Shown: positions 51,152 through 60,715, counted from the first letter of the stretch. The stretch: DNA of 64,000 nt from Bacteroidales bacterium (GCA_017480785.1 JAFURZ010000016.1:124001-188000), one strand, 5' to 3'. Notes: generated from the letters alone by a model not told the origin. Translations and numbers: made by a program.

Positions 51152-52966
51152 TTATTTCTGTTTGATTATACGCCGGTTATAGATGCCCACAACGGTGCGC
51201 ACCTGGACGGTGTAGGCGCCGTCGGGGAGGTCGGCAAGCGATATTTTGGCATCTCCGCCCATGCGGTTGGGGTAGTTCTCACGCAGCACAGTACGTCCTG
51301 CGGCGTCGATGACAAGGATTTCCGCCTCGTGGCCTACACCCACGGTGACGGTGACCTCGCCGGTGGTGGGGTTGGGCCAGAGCCTGAGCATGTCGTCCTC
51401 GACCTCGACCACTGCAGTGGTGGAGTTCTTCCTCCAGCGGGCATAAATCAGGATGTTGCCGTGATGGTAGAGGATATTGCCCGGCTGATACAGGGAATCC
51501 GAGGCACCGGTGCGTTTGGTGCTCCAGCCGATGAATTGGTAATTGTCGCGCGTGAAGGGACATTCAATCAGTTCGATGCCGTCGGCGGGGCAGTAATCGT
51601 GGTCGCTGATGGCGCTGAGGGTGCCCGTGTTGGCCGAATAGGATACGGTGTTGGCCCCTATCACCCGGAGGTGGAGGGCGAAGATGGTGTCGAGGTAACG
51701 CAGATTGGTGTCGTTGTTGGCCACCGGCAGCTGGTAGCCGTGGTTCTCGTAGCCGGCATAGTTGGTGCAGATGGTGTCGTAGACCACAATGGTGTCGAAG
51801 ACTTCGGGCACCGGCTGGATGCCGAAAATAGCCCCTTGGTTGTTGTTGAAAGTGTAGGTGGCGTTTCCACCGGCACCGCCACTACCGGGGGCGAGGTTGT
51901 TCATGGCATAGTATCCGTCGCCATAGCCACTCCAGCCCCAGTTGAAATGGTAGCAGGTGTCGAGGTTGGAGCCGTCAAGGACAAAGGCATGTCCGCCCGT
52001 GGTGTCGGAGCCGTCGTAGTACATCGGACGGCCGGCCGCCAGGTCTTCGTCAATCATGGCCAGCCACTCGGCGTCGCTATACTGGTAGCGCTCGCGGTAG
52101 TGCAGCATAGCGGAGTCGTACTTGAAGTAGCGGTGGAAAGCACTCTCGGCGCAGGCCGAGGCCCACCAGCCGCAGCTGGAGTAGGCGCCGCTGCCGCCGA
52201 CGGCATGGGTGCCGTACATCATGTCGACCGACACGCCACAGTGGTAGCTCAGGACACTGAGGGCCTCTTCGTTCTGTGGCAGCGTCGCGAAAGCAACGAA
52301 ATCAGGCATATTCTCCCACATGTAGGTGGTGTTCCCGAAGTCGGCCGAGAGGGTACCGAAGTAGCTATACTCGTAGCTGTGGCTGCCGGTGCCGCAGGAG
52401 GGATGGTTCCAACGCTTCATAATCTGCGCCATGGCTGTTGCCACGCATCCCACCACCGTACGGTCGTGGTAGACAGAATCGTAGGGGCAATACTTATTGT
52501 ACGGGGAGCCCTGGTCCCAGCGGGTCATGCAGAGTTGCGACACGTTGGTCAACGACACCGGCACGGGCGGCACCTCGGAGTCGAGCAGAAGGCCCCAGCG
52601 GAAATCGGCGGCACCCTCGGTGGTGGCGGCATAGGCTATCTGCTGCTCATAGCCGCCAAGCCAGTAGCGCAACTCGCGATGCAGGCGGGTGGGGAAAGGG
52701 CTGTCGAACGAATAGCCCACCACAGGCCGCACGCGGTCGTCCGAGGCCACGATGACAAATCCGTCTTCACCGTTGGCAAACACATAGAGATGCTGCAACT
52801 CGGGGAACGAATACCTTTGCATCGACGCCACAGGCTTTGCCGACGGGGTGCGGTAGGTGTTCCAGAAATTCACCGCCACACGGTGTGCAGTGGCCTCACT
52901 GACGGGGGCTGCCACCATGCCGACAGCCATAAGCAACAGTGCAACTAATACAGTCGTCTTTTTCAT
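51152..52966 (-). CDS. C10-family (streptopain-like) cysteine protease, T9SS cargo
   Basis: The 604-residue secreted protein has a signal peptide (ending VGMVAA), an inhibitory propeptide of the Spi type (VASMQRYSFPELQHLYVFAN) and a C10 peptidase domain with nucleophile in TVVGCVATAMAQIM and His in GGHAFVLDGSN. An InlB-like domain (ADGIELIECPFTRDNYQFIG) and a T9SS sorting tail (LRLWPNPTTGEVTVTV; IIDA-like VIDAAGRTVLRENY) follow. It resembles SpeB and interpain-type proteases. It is probably cleaved and exported as a zymogen. Confidence 0.9.
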   Translation of the reverse strand: MKKTTVLVALLLMAVGMVAAPVSEATAHRVAVNFWNTYRTPSAKPVASMQRYSFPELQHLYVFANGEDGFVIVASDDRVRPVVGYSFDSPFPTRLHRELRYWLGGYEQQIAYAATTEGAADFRWGLLLDSEVPPVPVSLTNVSQLCMTRWDQGSPYNKYCPYDSVYHDRTVVGCVATAMAQIMKRWNHPSCGTGSHSYEYSYFGTLSADFGNTTYMWENMPDFVAFATLPQNEEALSVLSYHCGVSVDMMYGTHAVGGSGAYSSCGWWASACAESAFHRYFKYDSAMLHYRERYQYSDAEWLAMIDEDLAAGRPMYYDGSDTTGGHAFVLDGSNLDTCYHFNWGWSGYGDGYYAMNNLAPGSGGAGGNATYTFNNNQGAIFGIQPVPEVFDTIVVYDTICTNYAGYENHGYQLPVANNDTNLRYLDTIFALHLRVIGANTVSYSANTGTLSAISDHDYCPADGIELIECPFTRDNYQFIGWSTKRTGASDSLYQPGNILYHHGNILIYARWRKNSTTAVVEVEDDMLRLWPNPTTGEVTVTVGVGHEAEILVIDAAGRTVLRENYPNRMGGDAKISLADLPDGAYTVQVRTVVGIYNRRIIKQK

Positions 52967-52974
52967 CTGCTTAG

Positions 52975-55023
52975 CTATTTCTTATAGTTTTTTATACCTT
53001 CGTTGAGCCAGGCGACGAACTGCTTCACGTCGCGGTCGTATTTGTAGTTCTCTGCCGTGAGCACCTTGCCGTCGGCATCGACAATGACATAGTAGGGCTG
53101 GGCATTCATGTTGAAAGCCGTCTTCTGGTAGTTGAGGTTCTTGCGTCCAAGGGTCTTCAGGGTGCGTCCCTTCTCGTCCACCACCCACTCGTCCTCGGGC
53201 AGCTCGATGGTGTTCTCGTCGGCATAGAGCGAGACCATGACGAACTCTTCGTTGAGCAGGCGCTTCACCTCAGGGTCAGTCCACACATAGTGTTCCATCT
53301 CACGGCAGTTGGCGCAGGTCTTGCCGGTGAAGTCGATGAAGACGGGCTTGCCCTCCTTGCGGGCATAAGCCTTGGCTTCGTCAAGGTCGAAGAAAGCCTC
53401 GAATCCCAGCGGCACATGCAGCTTGTCGGCATACTTGCGGTCGGCGGGCAGCTTGCCCACCTGCACGGTGGCACCGGCGACAGGGGTACTCTCGGAGACC
53501 ATGCGCTCGATGTCAAACTCCTGACTCGACTGCGGCGGCAGGAAGCCGCTGAGGCTCTTCAGCGGAGCTCCCCACAATCCGGGTATCATCCACACGACAA
53601 AAGCCAAGTCGGCGATGGCGAGGAAGAGGCGCAGCGTGCTTATCTCCTTCACCTCGTCGTCACCCTTGAAGCGCAGTTTGCCCAGCAGATAGAAGCCCAG
53701 CATGCCGAAGATGACAATCCACAGGGCCAGGTAGATGTCGCGTGGCAACAATCCCCAGTTGCAGTAGAGGTCGGCCATCTGGAGGAACTTCAGACCGAAG
53801 GCCAACTCCAGGAAGGCGAAGCTCACCTTGACGGTGTTCAGCCACGAGCCACTCTTCATGTTCTTTAGCGCCTGCGGGAACATGGCCAGCAAGGTGAACG
53901 GCAGGGCAAAGCCGATGCCGAAGCCCAGCATGGTGACCAGCGAAACCCAACGGTCGGTGCTGCTGGTGGTGAGGCCCACCAAGGCGGCGCCCAAGATGGG
54001 ACCGGTGCAGCTGAAGGAGACCAGCACAGTGGTCAGGGCGATGAAGAAGGGAGCCAACCAGCCTCCCTTGTCGGCTTGCTCATCGCTGCTGTTAATCCAC
54101 TTCTCGGGCATCTTTATCTCGAACAGACCGAAGAAGCTCAGCGCAAAGACAAAGAAGATGATGAAGAACAACAGGTTGGGTATCCAGTGGGTGCCGATAA
54201 AGTAGAGGGCCTCGGGACCGAAGATGAGGGCCAGGATGGCACCCAGCACTGCAAAGATAAAGACTATAGAGAAGCCAAAGAACCATGCCTGACGACGGTT
54301 TTTCTTTTTGTTGTCGCTGTTGTGCATGAAGAAGTTCACCGTCATAGGTATCATCGGGAAGACACAGGGGGTGAACATGGTGAGGATACCTCCGCCAATG
54401 GCCAGTAGGAATATCACCAACAGGCTCTGGCTTTTCTTATTCTCTTTCCCGGCAGGCTCCTCGGAGGCAAAGGCCTCCGGTTCATCCACCGTCGTCGCCG
54501 TCTCGACCACGCTGTCCTCCACAGCCTCGGCTACGACGGGTTCCTCGGCCGCTTCTTCCTTGGCACCGGGCACCTTGAAGGAGAAATCGCGGTCCTCGGG
54601 AGCGATACAGCTGCCATTGTTGCACATCTGGTAGCTGAGCACTCCGTTGACGGTGAAGTCAGTCTCGCTCAGACGTTTCACCTTCTGTCGGAAGACCACC
54701 TTGCCGCTGAACGACTTCACCACACAGTCGAAAAGGGGGTCCATCTCCTCATGCGGTTTGGGCTCCTGCACCTTGCCCACCAGCTCGTAGTCGCTGCTCT
54801 TGGTGAACTCGAAGACGATGGGCAGCGGGCCTGCCGGGTCGGTGTACTGCGAGTAGAGGTGCCATCCGTCGTCAATCTTGGCGGTGAACACCAGTTCGGC
54901 TTCGGTGGCCGACGTTTCCTTGACGGTGTAGGTCCACTTGGCAGGGTCCAACTGCTGAGCCTTGGCGGCTGTGCCCGCCAAGCTCATCAGCCCCATCAAC
55001 ACCACAATAACTATTCTCTTCAT
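52975..55023 (-). CDS. dsbD: Thiol:disulfide interchange protein DsbD family
   Basis: The 682-residue protein has an N-terminal periplasmic domain with paired Cys (QMCNNGSCIAPED), eight helices with FTPCVFPMIPMTV and SFSCTGPILGAAL cysteines, and a C-terminal thioredoxin domain with TGKTCANCREME. It relays electrons from cytoplasmic thioredoxin to periplasmic partners. An acidic linker (about 158-195) precedes the membrane part. It is 8 bases from the C10 protease gene and 7 bases from the propeller gene. Confidence 0.93.
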   Translation of the reverse strand: MKRIVIVVLMGLMSLAGTAAKAQQLDPAKWTYTVKETSATEAELVFTAKIDDGWHLYSQYTDPAGPLPIVFEFTKSSDYELVGKVQEPKPHEEMDPLFDCVVKSFSGKVVFRQKVKRLSETDFTVNGVLSYQMCNNGSCIAPEDRDFSFKVPGAKEEAAEEPVVAEAVEDSVVETATTVDEPEAFASEEPAGKENKKSQSLLVIFLLAIGGGILTMFTPCVFPMIPMTVNFFMHNSDNKKKNRRQAWFFGFSIVFIFAVLGAILALIFGPEALYFIGTHWIPNLLFFIIFFVFALSFFGLFEIKMPEKWINSSDEQADKGGWLAPFFIALTTVLVSFSCTGPILGAALVGLTTSSTDRWVSLVTMLGFGIGFALPFTLLAMFPQALKNMKSGSWLNTVKVSFAFLELAFGLKFLQMADLYCNWGLLPRDIYLALWIVIFGMLGFYLLGKLRFKGDDEVKEISTLRLFLAIADLAFVVWMIPGLWGAPLKSLSGFLPPQSSQEFDIERMVSESTPVAGATVQVGKLPADRKYADKLHVPLGFEAFFDLDEAKAYARKEGKPVFIDFTGKTCANCREMEHYVWTDPEVKRLLNEEFVMVSLYADENTIELPEDEWVVDEKGRTLKTLGRKNLNYQKTAFNMNAQPYYVIVDADGKVLTAENYKYDRDVKQFVAWLNEGIKNYKK

Positions 55024-55030
55024 AAGTCGT

Positions 55031-56314
55031 TTATTTCAGGTTGAATTTAATCTTCTTCTCGCCTCGGGCCGTCGCCACACCCACCACATACATGCCTTTG
55101 GCCAACTTGTTAATCATTATCTTCTGGTTGTTACGGTAGTTGGTCACCGTCTTGACCACCTTGCCGGCTTTGTTGGTGAAGGTCACCGTGGCCGACGGGC
55201 TCTCGAGGGTGATGGTGATATAGCCTTCGCTCAGGTGCGGGTTGATGCGCACGCGTTCCTCGCCGGCAGGCTGCTGTACGGCGGGGGCTTCGTCGCTCTT
55301 CTCCTCAGCTTCGACCACCGGTGCTGCTACCTCGGGGACGGGCATCGCGAAGCCACTGAGTTTGGCCACACCCTTGGTGTCGCTGCCAAACCACACGTCG
55401 CCCTGACGGCTGACCGCAAGCTTGTAGATATTGCCTGAGGGAAGGTCGCTGTTCTTCGAGGTGAACACCACCCAGCGACTCTCGCCATCGAACACAGCGG
55501 CGCCGTTGCTGGTGGCTATCCACAGCATGCCGTCGCCGTCAAACATCAAGTCATTCACCTGGTTGGCAGGCAGCGGACTGTTGGCCGTATTCCATATCCT
55601 CCACTCCTCGCCGTCGAAACTGGCCAGGCCGTTGAGGGTACCGAACCACTTCACGTTATTCTTGTCGATGGCCACTGCCGGCACGATGTTGTCGGGCAGC
55701 CCCGAGTTCTCCACCGTATAGCTCACCCAGCGGCGGTCGTTGAACACGCTCACACCCGCGTTGGTGGTAATCCACTTGCGGTTGGCACGGTCTACAGCCA
55801 GGTCAAGCACGAAGTCGCTCAACAGGCCGCAGTCCTCGGGAGTGTACTTCTCCCAGGTGTAGCCGTTATAGCTCACCAGACCTCCCAGCGTCACGCCAAT
55901 CCAGAACACGCCGTCCTTGTCTTGGGTAATCTCTTTAATGAACTTCATCTTCAGCCGGCGGGTCTCGGTGGCATACTCCGTCCAGTGGGTGCCGTCGAAC
56001 TCGATGACACCGTAGTCGTCGGTTCCAATCCACACCACCCCGCGCTTGTCGACCATCAGGCAGTTGACCGACTGGTCTTTAAGCTTCTCGTTGAACATGG
56101 CGTAGTCGAGCCACTCCCCGCCGTTCAGGCGGCAGAGGCCCTGGTAGGTGCCCACCCACACACCCTTGCTGTCGGCGGCAAGGGCCGAGATGTTGTTGCC
56201 TCCAATGTTGGAGTTCTTCGTGTTATACAACGTCCACGTGCCGTTGCCCTGCGCCATCGGGGCCAAGGCCGACGTGAGAAGTGCCACTAGGGCTATCGTA
56301 TGTTTCATCTTCAT
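55031..56314 (-). CDS. Two-component-regulator-type propeller protein
   Basis: The product of about 427 residues has a signal peptide (ending ALAPMAQG) and repeated Reg_prop blades (GVWVGTYQGLCRLNGGEWLD, RGVVWIGTDDYGVIEFDGTH, RKWITTNAGVSVFNDRRW, LWIATSNGAAVFDGESRW). An acidic linker and a C-terminal sorting-like domain (GYITITLESPSATVTFTN; GMYVVGVATARGEKKIKF) follow. Hybrid sensors use such propellers to read oligosaccharides; here no kinase follows, so it is a secreted binding protein. Met6 (56314) is the chosen start. Confidence 0.8.
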   Translation of the reverse strand: MKMKHTIALVALLTSALAPMAQGNGTWTLYNTKNSNIGGNNISALAADSKGVWVGTYQGLCRLNGGEWLDYAMFNEKLKDQSVNCLMVDKRGVVWIGTDDYGVIEFDGTHWTEYATETRRLKMKFIKEITQDKDGVFWIGVTLGGLVSYNGYTWEKYTPEDCGLLSDFVLDLAVDRANRKWITTNAGVSVFNDRRWVSYTVENSGLPDNIVPAVAIDKNNVKWFGTLNGLASFDGEEWRIWNTANSPLPANQVNDLMFDGDGMLWIATSNGAAVFDGESRWVVFTSKNSDLPSGNIYKLAVSRQGDVWFGSDTKGVAKLSGFAMPVPEVAAPVVEAEEKSDEAPAVQQPAGEERVRINPHLSEGYITITLESPSATVTFTNKAGKVVKTVTNYRNNQKIMINKLAKGMYVVGVATARGEKKIKFNLK

Positions 56315-56342
56315 AATCGTTGGTATCATGCAATTGAGGGGG

Positions 56343-57653
56343 TCAGGTCTTATGTTTCTCTTTCTTTGCCGCCGGGAAAAGGATATTGTTCAGTATGAGC
56401 CGGTAGCCGGCAGAGTTGGGATAGAGCGAGAGGTCGGTCGGCGGGTCGCCGATGAAGTGTCGGTAGTCCTCGGGGTCGTGTCCGCCGAGAAAAGTCCACG
56501 TGCCCTTGCCAAAGTCGCCATGCAGGTAGCGCACCTCGCCAAATTCCTTGTTCTCAGCCAGTATCACGCAGCTGCTCTTCACCACCTCACGGCGGAAGGC
56601 GGTCGTCTGGCCCATGAAGCCGTGCACCACCCGCGTGTGGTTCTGTGTCAGCATGGTGGGCACCCAGTCCCACTTGGCCGAGAAATCAAAGAGCACAAAG
56701 AAGTCGTTCCGCTCGTTCACTTGCCGCTGACGGGCACGGTCGTCGACATCGATGGTCGATATCTCGTATTCCGCCGGATTGGTACTGATACGGAAATCCT
56801 TAAAAGCGAAGCACTTGCTGTAGTCCAGAGATTCCTGTGCATTGGGCTGCATCGGGTCGCCGTCGAACATCACGTCGCAAATATCCACCCCCTCGGCGGC
56901 CAGCGCCACGTCATAGCTGTCGGGAGCCGAACACATGGCGAAGAGAAAGCCTCCGCCACTCACAAAATCTCTGATTTTGTGAGCCACAGCCAGTTTCAAC
57001 TGGCTCACCTTGCCAAATCCCAGCTTGGCGGCCATGGCCTCCTGCAGGCGCACATCCTCAATATACCACTGCTGGCTGCGGTAGTTGGCCCAAAACTTGC
57101 CATACTGCCCCGTAAAGTCCTCGTGGTGAAGGTGCAGCCAGTCGTAGGTAGGCAACACCCCGCTCATCACCTCCTCGTCATACACCACGTCGTAGGGTAT
57201 CTCGGCATAGGTGAGCACCAGGGTCACCGCGTCGTCCCATGGCAGCTTGTTCTTCGGAGAATAGACGGCGATGCGCGGGGCTTTCTGCAGCTTCACGGCG
57301 TCCATGTTCACCCCCGGGTCGGCAATGTGACTCAGTATGGCGCTGCTCTGCCCGTCGGCAATCACCTCGCAGGTCACCCCCCGCAGACGGCATTCGCGCT
57401 CCAGCGCATCGGCATACTTCGTCATGAAGGTGCCCCCGCGGTAGTTGAGCAGCCACGTCACCTCGGCTTCGTGCTGCAACGTCCAGTAGGCCACGCCGTA
57501 AGCCTTCAGGTGATTCTTCTGCACCTCGTCCATCGGGATGAGCAGGTAGCTTGCATGCGCGTGCGCGCATAAAAAAAGAAGAAACGAAAAGCACAAAACA
57601 CGCAAGAGGCTCCGACCCACGGAGCCGAGGTCCTGGCGTACCCCCTTGCTCAT
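56343..57653 (-). CDS. Conserved Bacteroidales protein annotated as asparagine synthetase B-like
   Basis: The product of about 436 residues starts MSKGVRQDLGSVGRSLLR with a hydrophobic signal peptide ending CAHAHAS, then SYLLIPMDEVQKNHLKAYGV. It is near-collinear with a Bacteroides family whose label asparagine synthetase B is doubtful: PTDLSLYPNSAGYRLILNNI is conserved but no class II glutaminase Cys at position 2 is visible. I start at 57653 because the longer frame runs back over tRNA-Leu. Function unknown. Confidence 0.75.
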   Translation of the reverse strand: MSKGVRQDLGSVGRSLLRVLCFSFLLFLCAHAHASYLLIPMDEVQKNHLKAYGVAYWTLQHEAEVTWLLNYRGGTFMTKYADALERECRLRGVTCEVIADGQSSAILSHIADPGVNMDAVKLQKAPRIAVYSPKNKLPWDDAVTLVLTYAEIPYDVVYDEEVMSGVLPTYDWLHLHHEDFTGQYGKFWANYRSQQWYIEDVRLQEAMAAKLGFGKVSQLKLAVAHKIRDFVSGGGFLFAMCSAPDSYDVALAAEGVDICDVMFDGDPMQPNAQESLDYSKCFAFKDFRISTNPAEYEISTIDVDDRARQRQVNERNDFFVLFDFSAKWDWVPTMLTQNHTRVVHGFMGQTTAFRREVVKSSCVILAENKEFGEVRYLHGDFGKGTWTFLGGHDPEDYRHFIGDPPTDLSLYPNSAGYRLILNNILFPAAKKEKHKT

Positions 57654-57681
57654 CATGCCTTTTTCCATTTCCATATCTCGG

Positions 57682-57763
57682 TGCGGATAGGGGGGCTCGA
57701 ACCCCCACTCCTCTCGGAACAAGATCCTAAGTCTTGCGCGGCTACCAATTACGCCATATCCGC
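57682..57763 (-). tRNA. tRNA-Leu (anticodon TAG)
   Basis: The cloverleaf has acceptor GCGGATA/TATCCGC, loop CTTAGGA (anticodon TAG) and a long variable arm (TTCCGAGAGGAG) as in class II tRNAs. T-arm GGGGGTTCGAGCCCCC and discriminator A are followed by CC. Promoter box at 57838-57846. Confidence 0.95.
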
Positions 57764-57837
57764 AGTTCGTCTCAATCGGCATGAACGACAGCCTGTTGCA
57801 GCCATCCACGCCCATCTCTCCCACGCACAAAACGGAT

Positions 57838-57846
57838 GCAAAGATA
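57838..57846 (-). promoter_or_regulatory. -7 promoter element of tRNA-Leu
   Basis: TATCTTTGC on the minus strand, about 75 bases before the tRNA; it would also transcribe the protein gene ending at 56343. Confidence 0.6.
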
Positions 57847-58103
57847 CGACTTTTTTTCGATACGCACATTAGTTTTCTCTCCTTTTAAGATTATTTCCGA
57901 AACAAAAAACGCACCATCCACCCGCCCTCGACCACCCGTCAAGGAGCATTCCAGAATTATATCGTGCACGACACAACTGCCGTTTTCTACCCCTATCGGC
58001 CTCCAAACCGTCACAGCCTATTGACGGTAATTTCCAGACAAATAGGCCTCAACCACAAACATAACCACCAGCAAATCAAATATAAACACAGGATTTCCCT
58101 GCC

Positions 58104-58169
58104 TCAACTCCGACTCTTCTCCGTAACAACTCCGACACAACTCCGAGGATGGTCCGACTGCAGTCGGAC
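58104..58169. repeat. Six 11-bp units ending in a palindrome
   Basis: Units tcaactccgac, tcttctccgta, acaactccgac, acaactccgag, gatggtccgac and tgcagtcggac; the last two form gtccgactg/cagtcggac (58152-58169). The other parts of the 57870-58322 gap show nothing I can assign. Confidence 0.8.
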
Positions 58170-58322
58170 ATTTTACGGTGTTGCCACGGTGAAGACTCGG
58201 ATAAATCGCGCACGATATAATTAACTTTTCTTAACTCTTCCCGCCACCTCCCGAAACTCTTTTTTGAGGCATCACATAATAAAACAGCTGTTTTTCAGTT
58301 ATCCTATTCAAAAAGACCCACC

Positions 58323-59012
58323 ATGACGAAGCGCCTCACCCTACGACTCCTTCCGCTGATAGCTGTCCTGCTGACGAGCCAATCGGCTATGGGCCAGTTC
58401 GCTACCGAGAGAAAAGACATCCAAAGAGCCCCGGCTTCCAGCACCCGCGTGCGGTCCGTTCCTCTCGACACCACCATCCACCCCATGCTCAACAAAGGAC
58501 ACTACACCTTCGCCGCCATTATCGACGGCGACACGATACCGCTCTACTACATGAAAGAGGTGAAGGTCTATGCCGATGGCATGCTGCTCACCCCGAAGGA
58601 GATACAGCAAAACCGCAAGCTCATACGCAACGTCAAGCTGATGCGTCCCTACGCCCTCGAGGGCAAGCGTCGCCTCGACGAGCTGGAGGTACAGATTGCC
58701 GCCCTGCCCCGCAAGGAACGCCGCAAAGCCATCAAAGAAGCTGAGGCCGAGCTACTTCGCGACTACAAAGGAGAGCTTTCCAACTACACTTTCTCACAAG
58801 GACTGGTGCTCATCAAGCTCATCGACCGCGAGACCAACCGCACGGCCTACAACATCGTGGGCGAGCTACGCGGTTCGCTGCGCGCCGGTCTGTATCAGAC
58901 TCTTGCCAAACTCTTCGGCTACAACCTGAAGGACACCTTCGACCCGAAGCACAACAAGAAAGACGACCTAATCGACCGTATCTGCCTCTCCATCGACCGA
59001 GAACAACTTTGA
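58323..59012 (+). CDS. Secreted DUF4294-domain protein
   Basis: The 229-residue product has a signal peptide (ending SQSAMG) and a DUF4294-like region (GDTIPLYYMKEVKVYADGML; KLIRNVKLMRPYALEGKRRL; SQGLVLIKLIDRETNRTAYN; GSLRAGLYQTLAKLFGYNLK). DUF4294 is a Bacteroidetes family of unknown function. The NlpC/P60 gene starts one base after its stop, so the pair is co-translated and may act together at the wall. Confidence 0.82.
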   Translation: MTKRLTLRLLPLIAVLLTSQSAMGQFATERKDIQRAPASSTRVRSVPLDTTIHPMLNKGHYTFAAIIDGDTIPLYYMKEVKVYADGMLLTPKEIQQNRKLIRNVKLMRPYALEGKRRLDELEVQIAALPRKERRKAIKEAEAELLRDYKGELSNYTFSQGLVLIKLIDRETNRTAYNIVGELRGSLRAGLYQTLAKLFGYNLKDTFDPKHNKKDDLIDRICLSIDREQL

Positions 59013-59013
59013 C

Positions 59014-59583
59014 ATGAAAGGATACTCGTTTCTAAGCGCCGTGCCCATGAGGGCCGAAGCCTCCGACCGCAGTGAGATGGTCAACCAACTGCTTCCGGGA
59101 GACACCATGGAAGTAATTGAACACCAAGAGAAATGGTCGCTCGTCCAGTGCACCTACGACGGCTATCGCGGATGGGTCGACAACAAGCAATACATCCCCT
59201 TCGACAGCGCCGCCGACCTGGCCGAACGCCTCTTCCTCGGCACCCCCTACCTGTGGGGCGGCCGCTCCACGGGGGGCATCGACTGCTCCGGACTCACTCA
59301 GGTATGCTTCAAAGCACTGGATATCTGGCTCCCGCGCGATGCCTCGCAACAAGCCACCTGCGGTGTCGAAGTGTGTGCCTGCGACGTGCGACGCGACGAC
59401 CTGGCGTTCTTCCACAATGCCGAGGGCCGTATCATCCACGTGGGCATCTGCATGGGCGACGGCCACATCATCCACGCTTCAGGCCAGGTGCGTGTGGATA
59501 TACTTGATAGCAAGGGTATTTACAACGAAAAAGCGCATGCCTATTCGCATGCGCTCCATTCAGTCCGGCGGATGGTGGGCTAA
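59014..59583 (+). CDS. SH3-NlpC/P60 family hydrolase
   Basis: The 189-residue protein has an N-terminal SH3-like domain (SDRSEMVNQLLPGDTMEVIE; GYRGWVDNKQYI) and an NlpC/P60 domain with Cys in GGIDCSGLTQVCF and His in RIIHVGICMGDGHIIHAS. It lacks an obvious signal peptide, unusual for a wall enzyme. Its 3' end carries a hairpin agcgcatgc/gcatgcgct (about 59532-59555), and its stop overlaps that of the convergent gene by 4 bases. Confidence 0.85.
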   Translation: MKGYSFLSAVPMRAEASDRSEMVNQLLPGDTMEVIEHQEKWSLVQCTYDGYRGWVDNKQYIPFDSAADLAERLFLGTPYLWGGRSTGGIDCSGLTQVCFKALDIWLPRDASQQATCGVEVCACDVRRDDLAFFHNAEGRIIHVGICMGDGHIIHASGQVRVDILDSKGIYNEKAHAYSHALHSVRRMVG

Positions 59584-60332
59584 GCCACTGCCATGTGCAC
59601 CGGCTCCTCCAAAGGCGACGGGTAGTTCACCGTGCGGCCAACAAGCTGGCACACATAGTTTTTCATCCTCCCATAGAGGGTGCAGAGGGCATTGTTTCCC
59701 AAGGCTGCCTGCCGGCGTCCCGACTCGGTAGCCGCCTGCTCCATAACATCCTCTATCAGCGAACGATGGGTAATCCTGCGATAGGTGCCGCCACCGGAAT
59801 ATACAAGTGTGCAGACGTCGTCGGTGGTGACGAGACTGCGGCGACGCTGGAGCTCGGCCTCGTCGGCGTTGACGCGTCCCTCGACCAAGAGTGTAGAGAA
59901 CGATGTGGCTGCATCGACAGGCTCAAGCGAGAGCAGATATTCTAGTGTATCTATTTGAGGAAGAATGAGTCGGAACCGGCCATACAACTCCTCGTCCTCG
60001 AGGAAGAGCAGTCGGACACGGGCCTTGGCGAGACACTCGGTGTATTCCTCGGCGCTCAAGCCCTTGCATAGGGGTAGCAGCACACCACCAGCCTGCATGA
60101 CAGCCATATCGACAACGTTCCATTGCGGACGGTTCTCAGAGATAAGACCCACCACCTCACCACGTTTCAACCCGCGGAGCAGGAGTGCATGGCTGAGGGC
60201 GTTGGTCATGCGACGGTAGGTGTCGGCGGTCATCTCGCTGTCGTTATACCGGAAGCAGGTGCGATGCCCGCGACGAGTGGTGCAAGAGTCCATGATGTCA
60301 AACAGACGGGCAGGAGTTTCAATATTGTTCAT
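59580..60332 (-). CDS. Truncated AMP-binding (ANL) protein, N-terminal half only
   Basis: The 250-residue protein matches the first half of long-chain acyl-CoA synthetases (LSHALLLRGLKRGEVVGLIS; VVDMAVMQAGGVLLPLCKGL), then reaches DDVCTLVYSGGGTYRRITHR where the usual YTSGTTGxPKG P-loop should be. Here Thr, Ser and the Lys are lost. It stops after 45 more residues, so the adenylation core and C-terminal domain are absent. It is either a decayed gene or a non-catalytic adaptor. The start is set by the promoter box at 60359-60367. Confidence 0.75.
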   Translation of the reverse strand: MNNIETPARLFDIMDSCTTRRGHRTCFRYNDSEMTADTYRRMTNALSHALLLRGLKRGEVVGLISENRPQWNVVDMAVMQAGGVLLPLCKGLSAEEYTECLAKARVRLLFLEDEELYGRFRLILPQIDTLEYLLSLEPVDAATSFSTLLVEGRVNADEAELQRRRSLVTTDDVCTLVYSGGGTYRRITHRSLIEDVMEQAATESGRRQAALGNNALCTLYGRMKNYVCQLVGRTVNYPSPLEEPVHMAVA

Positions 60333-60358
60333 AGCGGTGTCATTTGTCGTTTTCGGAT

Positions 60359-60367
60359 GCAAAAGTA
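60359..60367 (-). promoter_or_regulatory. -7 promoter element for the truncated ANL gene
   Basis: TACTTTTGC on the minus strand, 27 bases before ATG 60332. The gap 60368-60706 has only a short direct word repeat (gggacgaaa twice) and nothing assignable. Confidence 0.55.
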
Positions 60368-60706
60368 CACCTATTTTCATCCCTCGGCACACAATTGTTC
60401 CACCCATCAAGCAAAAGGGACGAAAACAGCCGATTTGGTGCCTAAATTGTCGTTTTTAGGGACGAAATTACACTTTTTACCGCTTATCCCACCCACCAAA
60501 AGTGACAAAATTCCGTCACAAAAACGGCTGCAAGAACCCGCTTAATGGCATTTTCGAGCCTCCCACGATGCAAAAGAACGTCCAACGATAAAAGATGGCG
60601 ACAATCTGACAGACAGCAACCGAAGACAGTATTTTTGTAAATATATGCAAAACAACTGCTAACGATAATCTTGGCACTTTTTTATTCCCATATCGCGAAA
60701 AAGTTG

Positions 60707-60715
60707 TATTTTTGC
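60707..60715 (+). promoter_or_regulatory. -7 promoter element of lysS
   Basis: TATTTTTGC, 33 bases before ATG 60749; no clear -33 element. Confidence 0.6.

Noticed and set aside
56956-57005. Hairpins ctcacaaaatc/gattttgtgag and agccagtt/aactggct in a coding region
   Set aside because: Not counted as an inserted repeat element: the protein is collinear with Bacteroides homologs here as I recall them (no extra residues), and no tandem unit is present.
57654-57869. Upstream extension of the asparagine-synthetase-B-like frame
   Set aside because: It runs antisense-free through the whole tRNA-Leu gene and its promoter; the signal peptide after Met at 57653 marks the real start.
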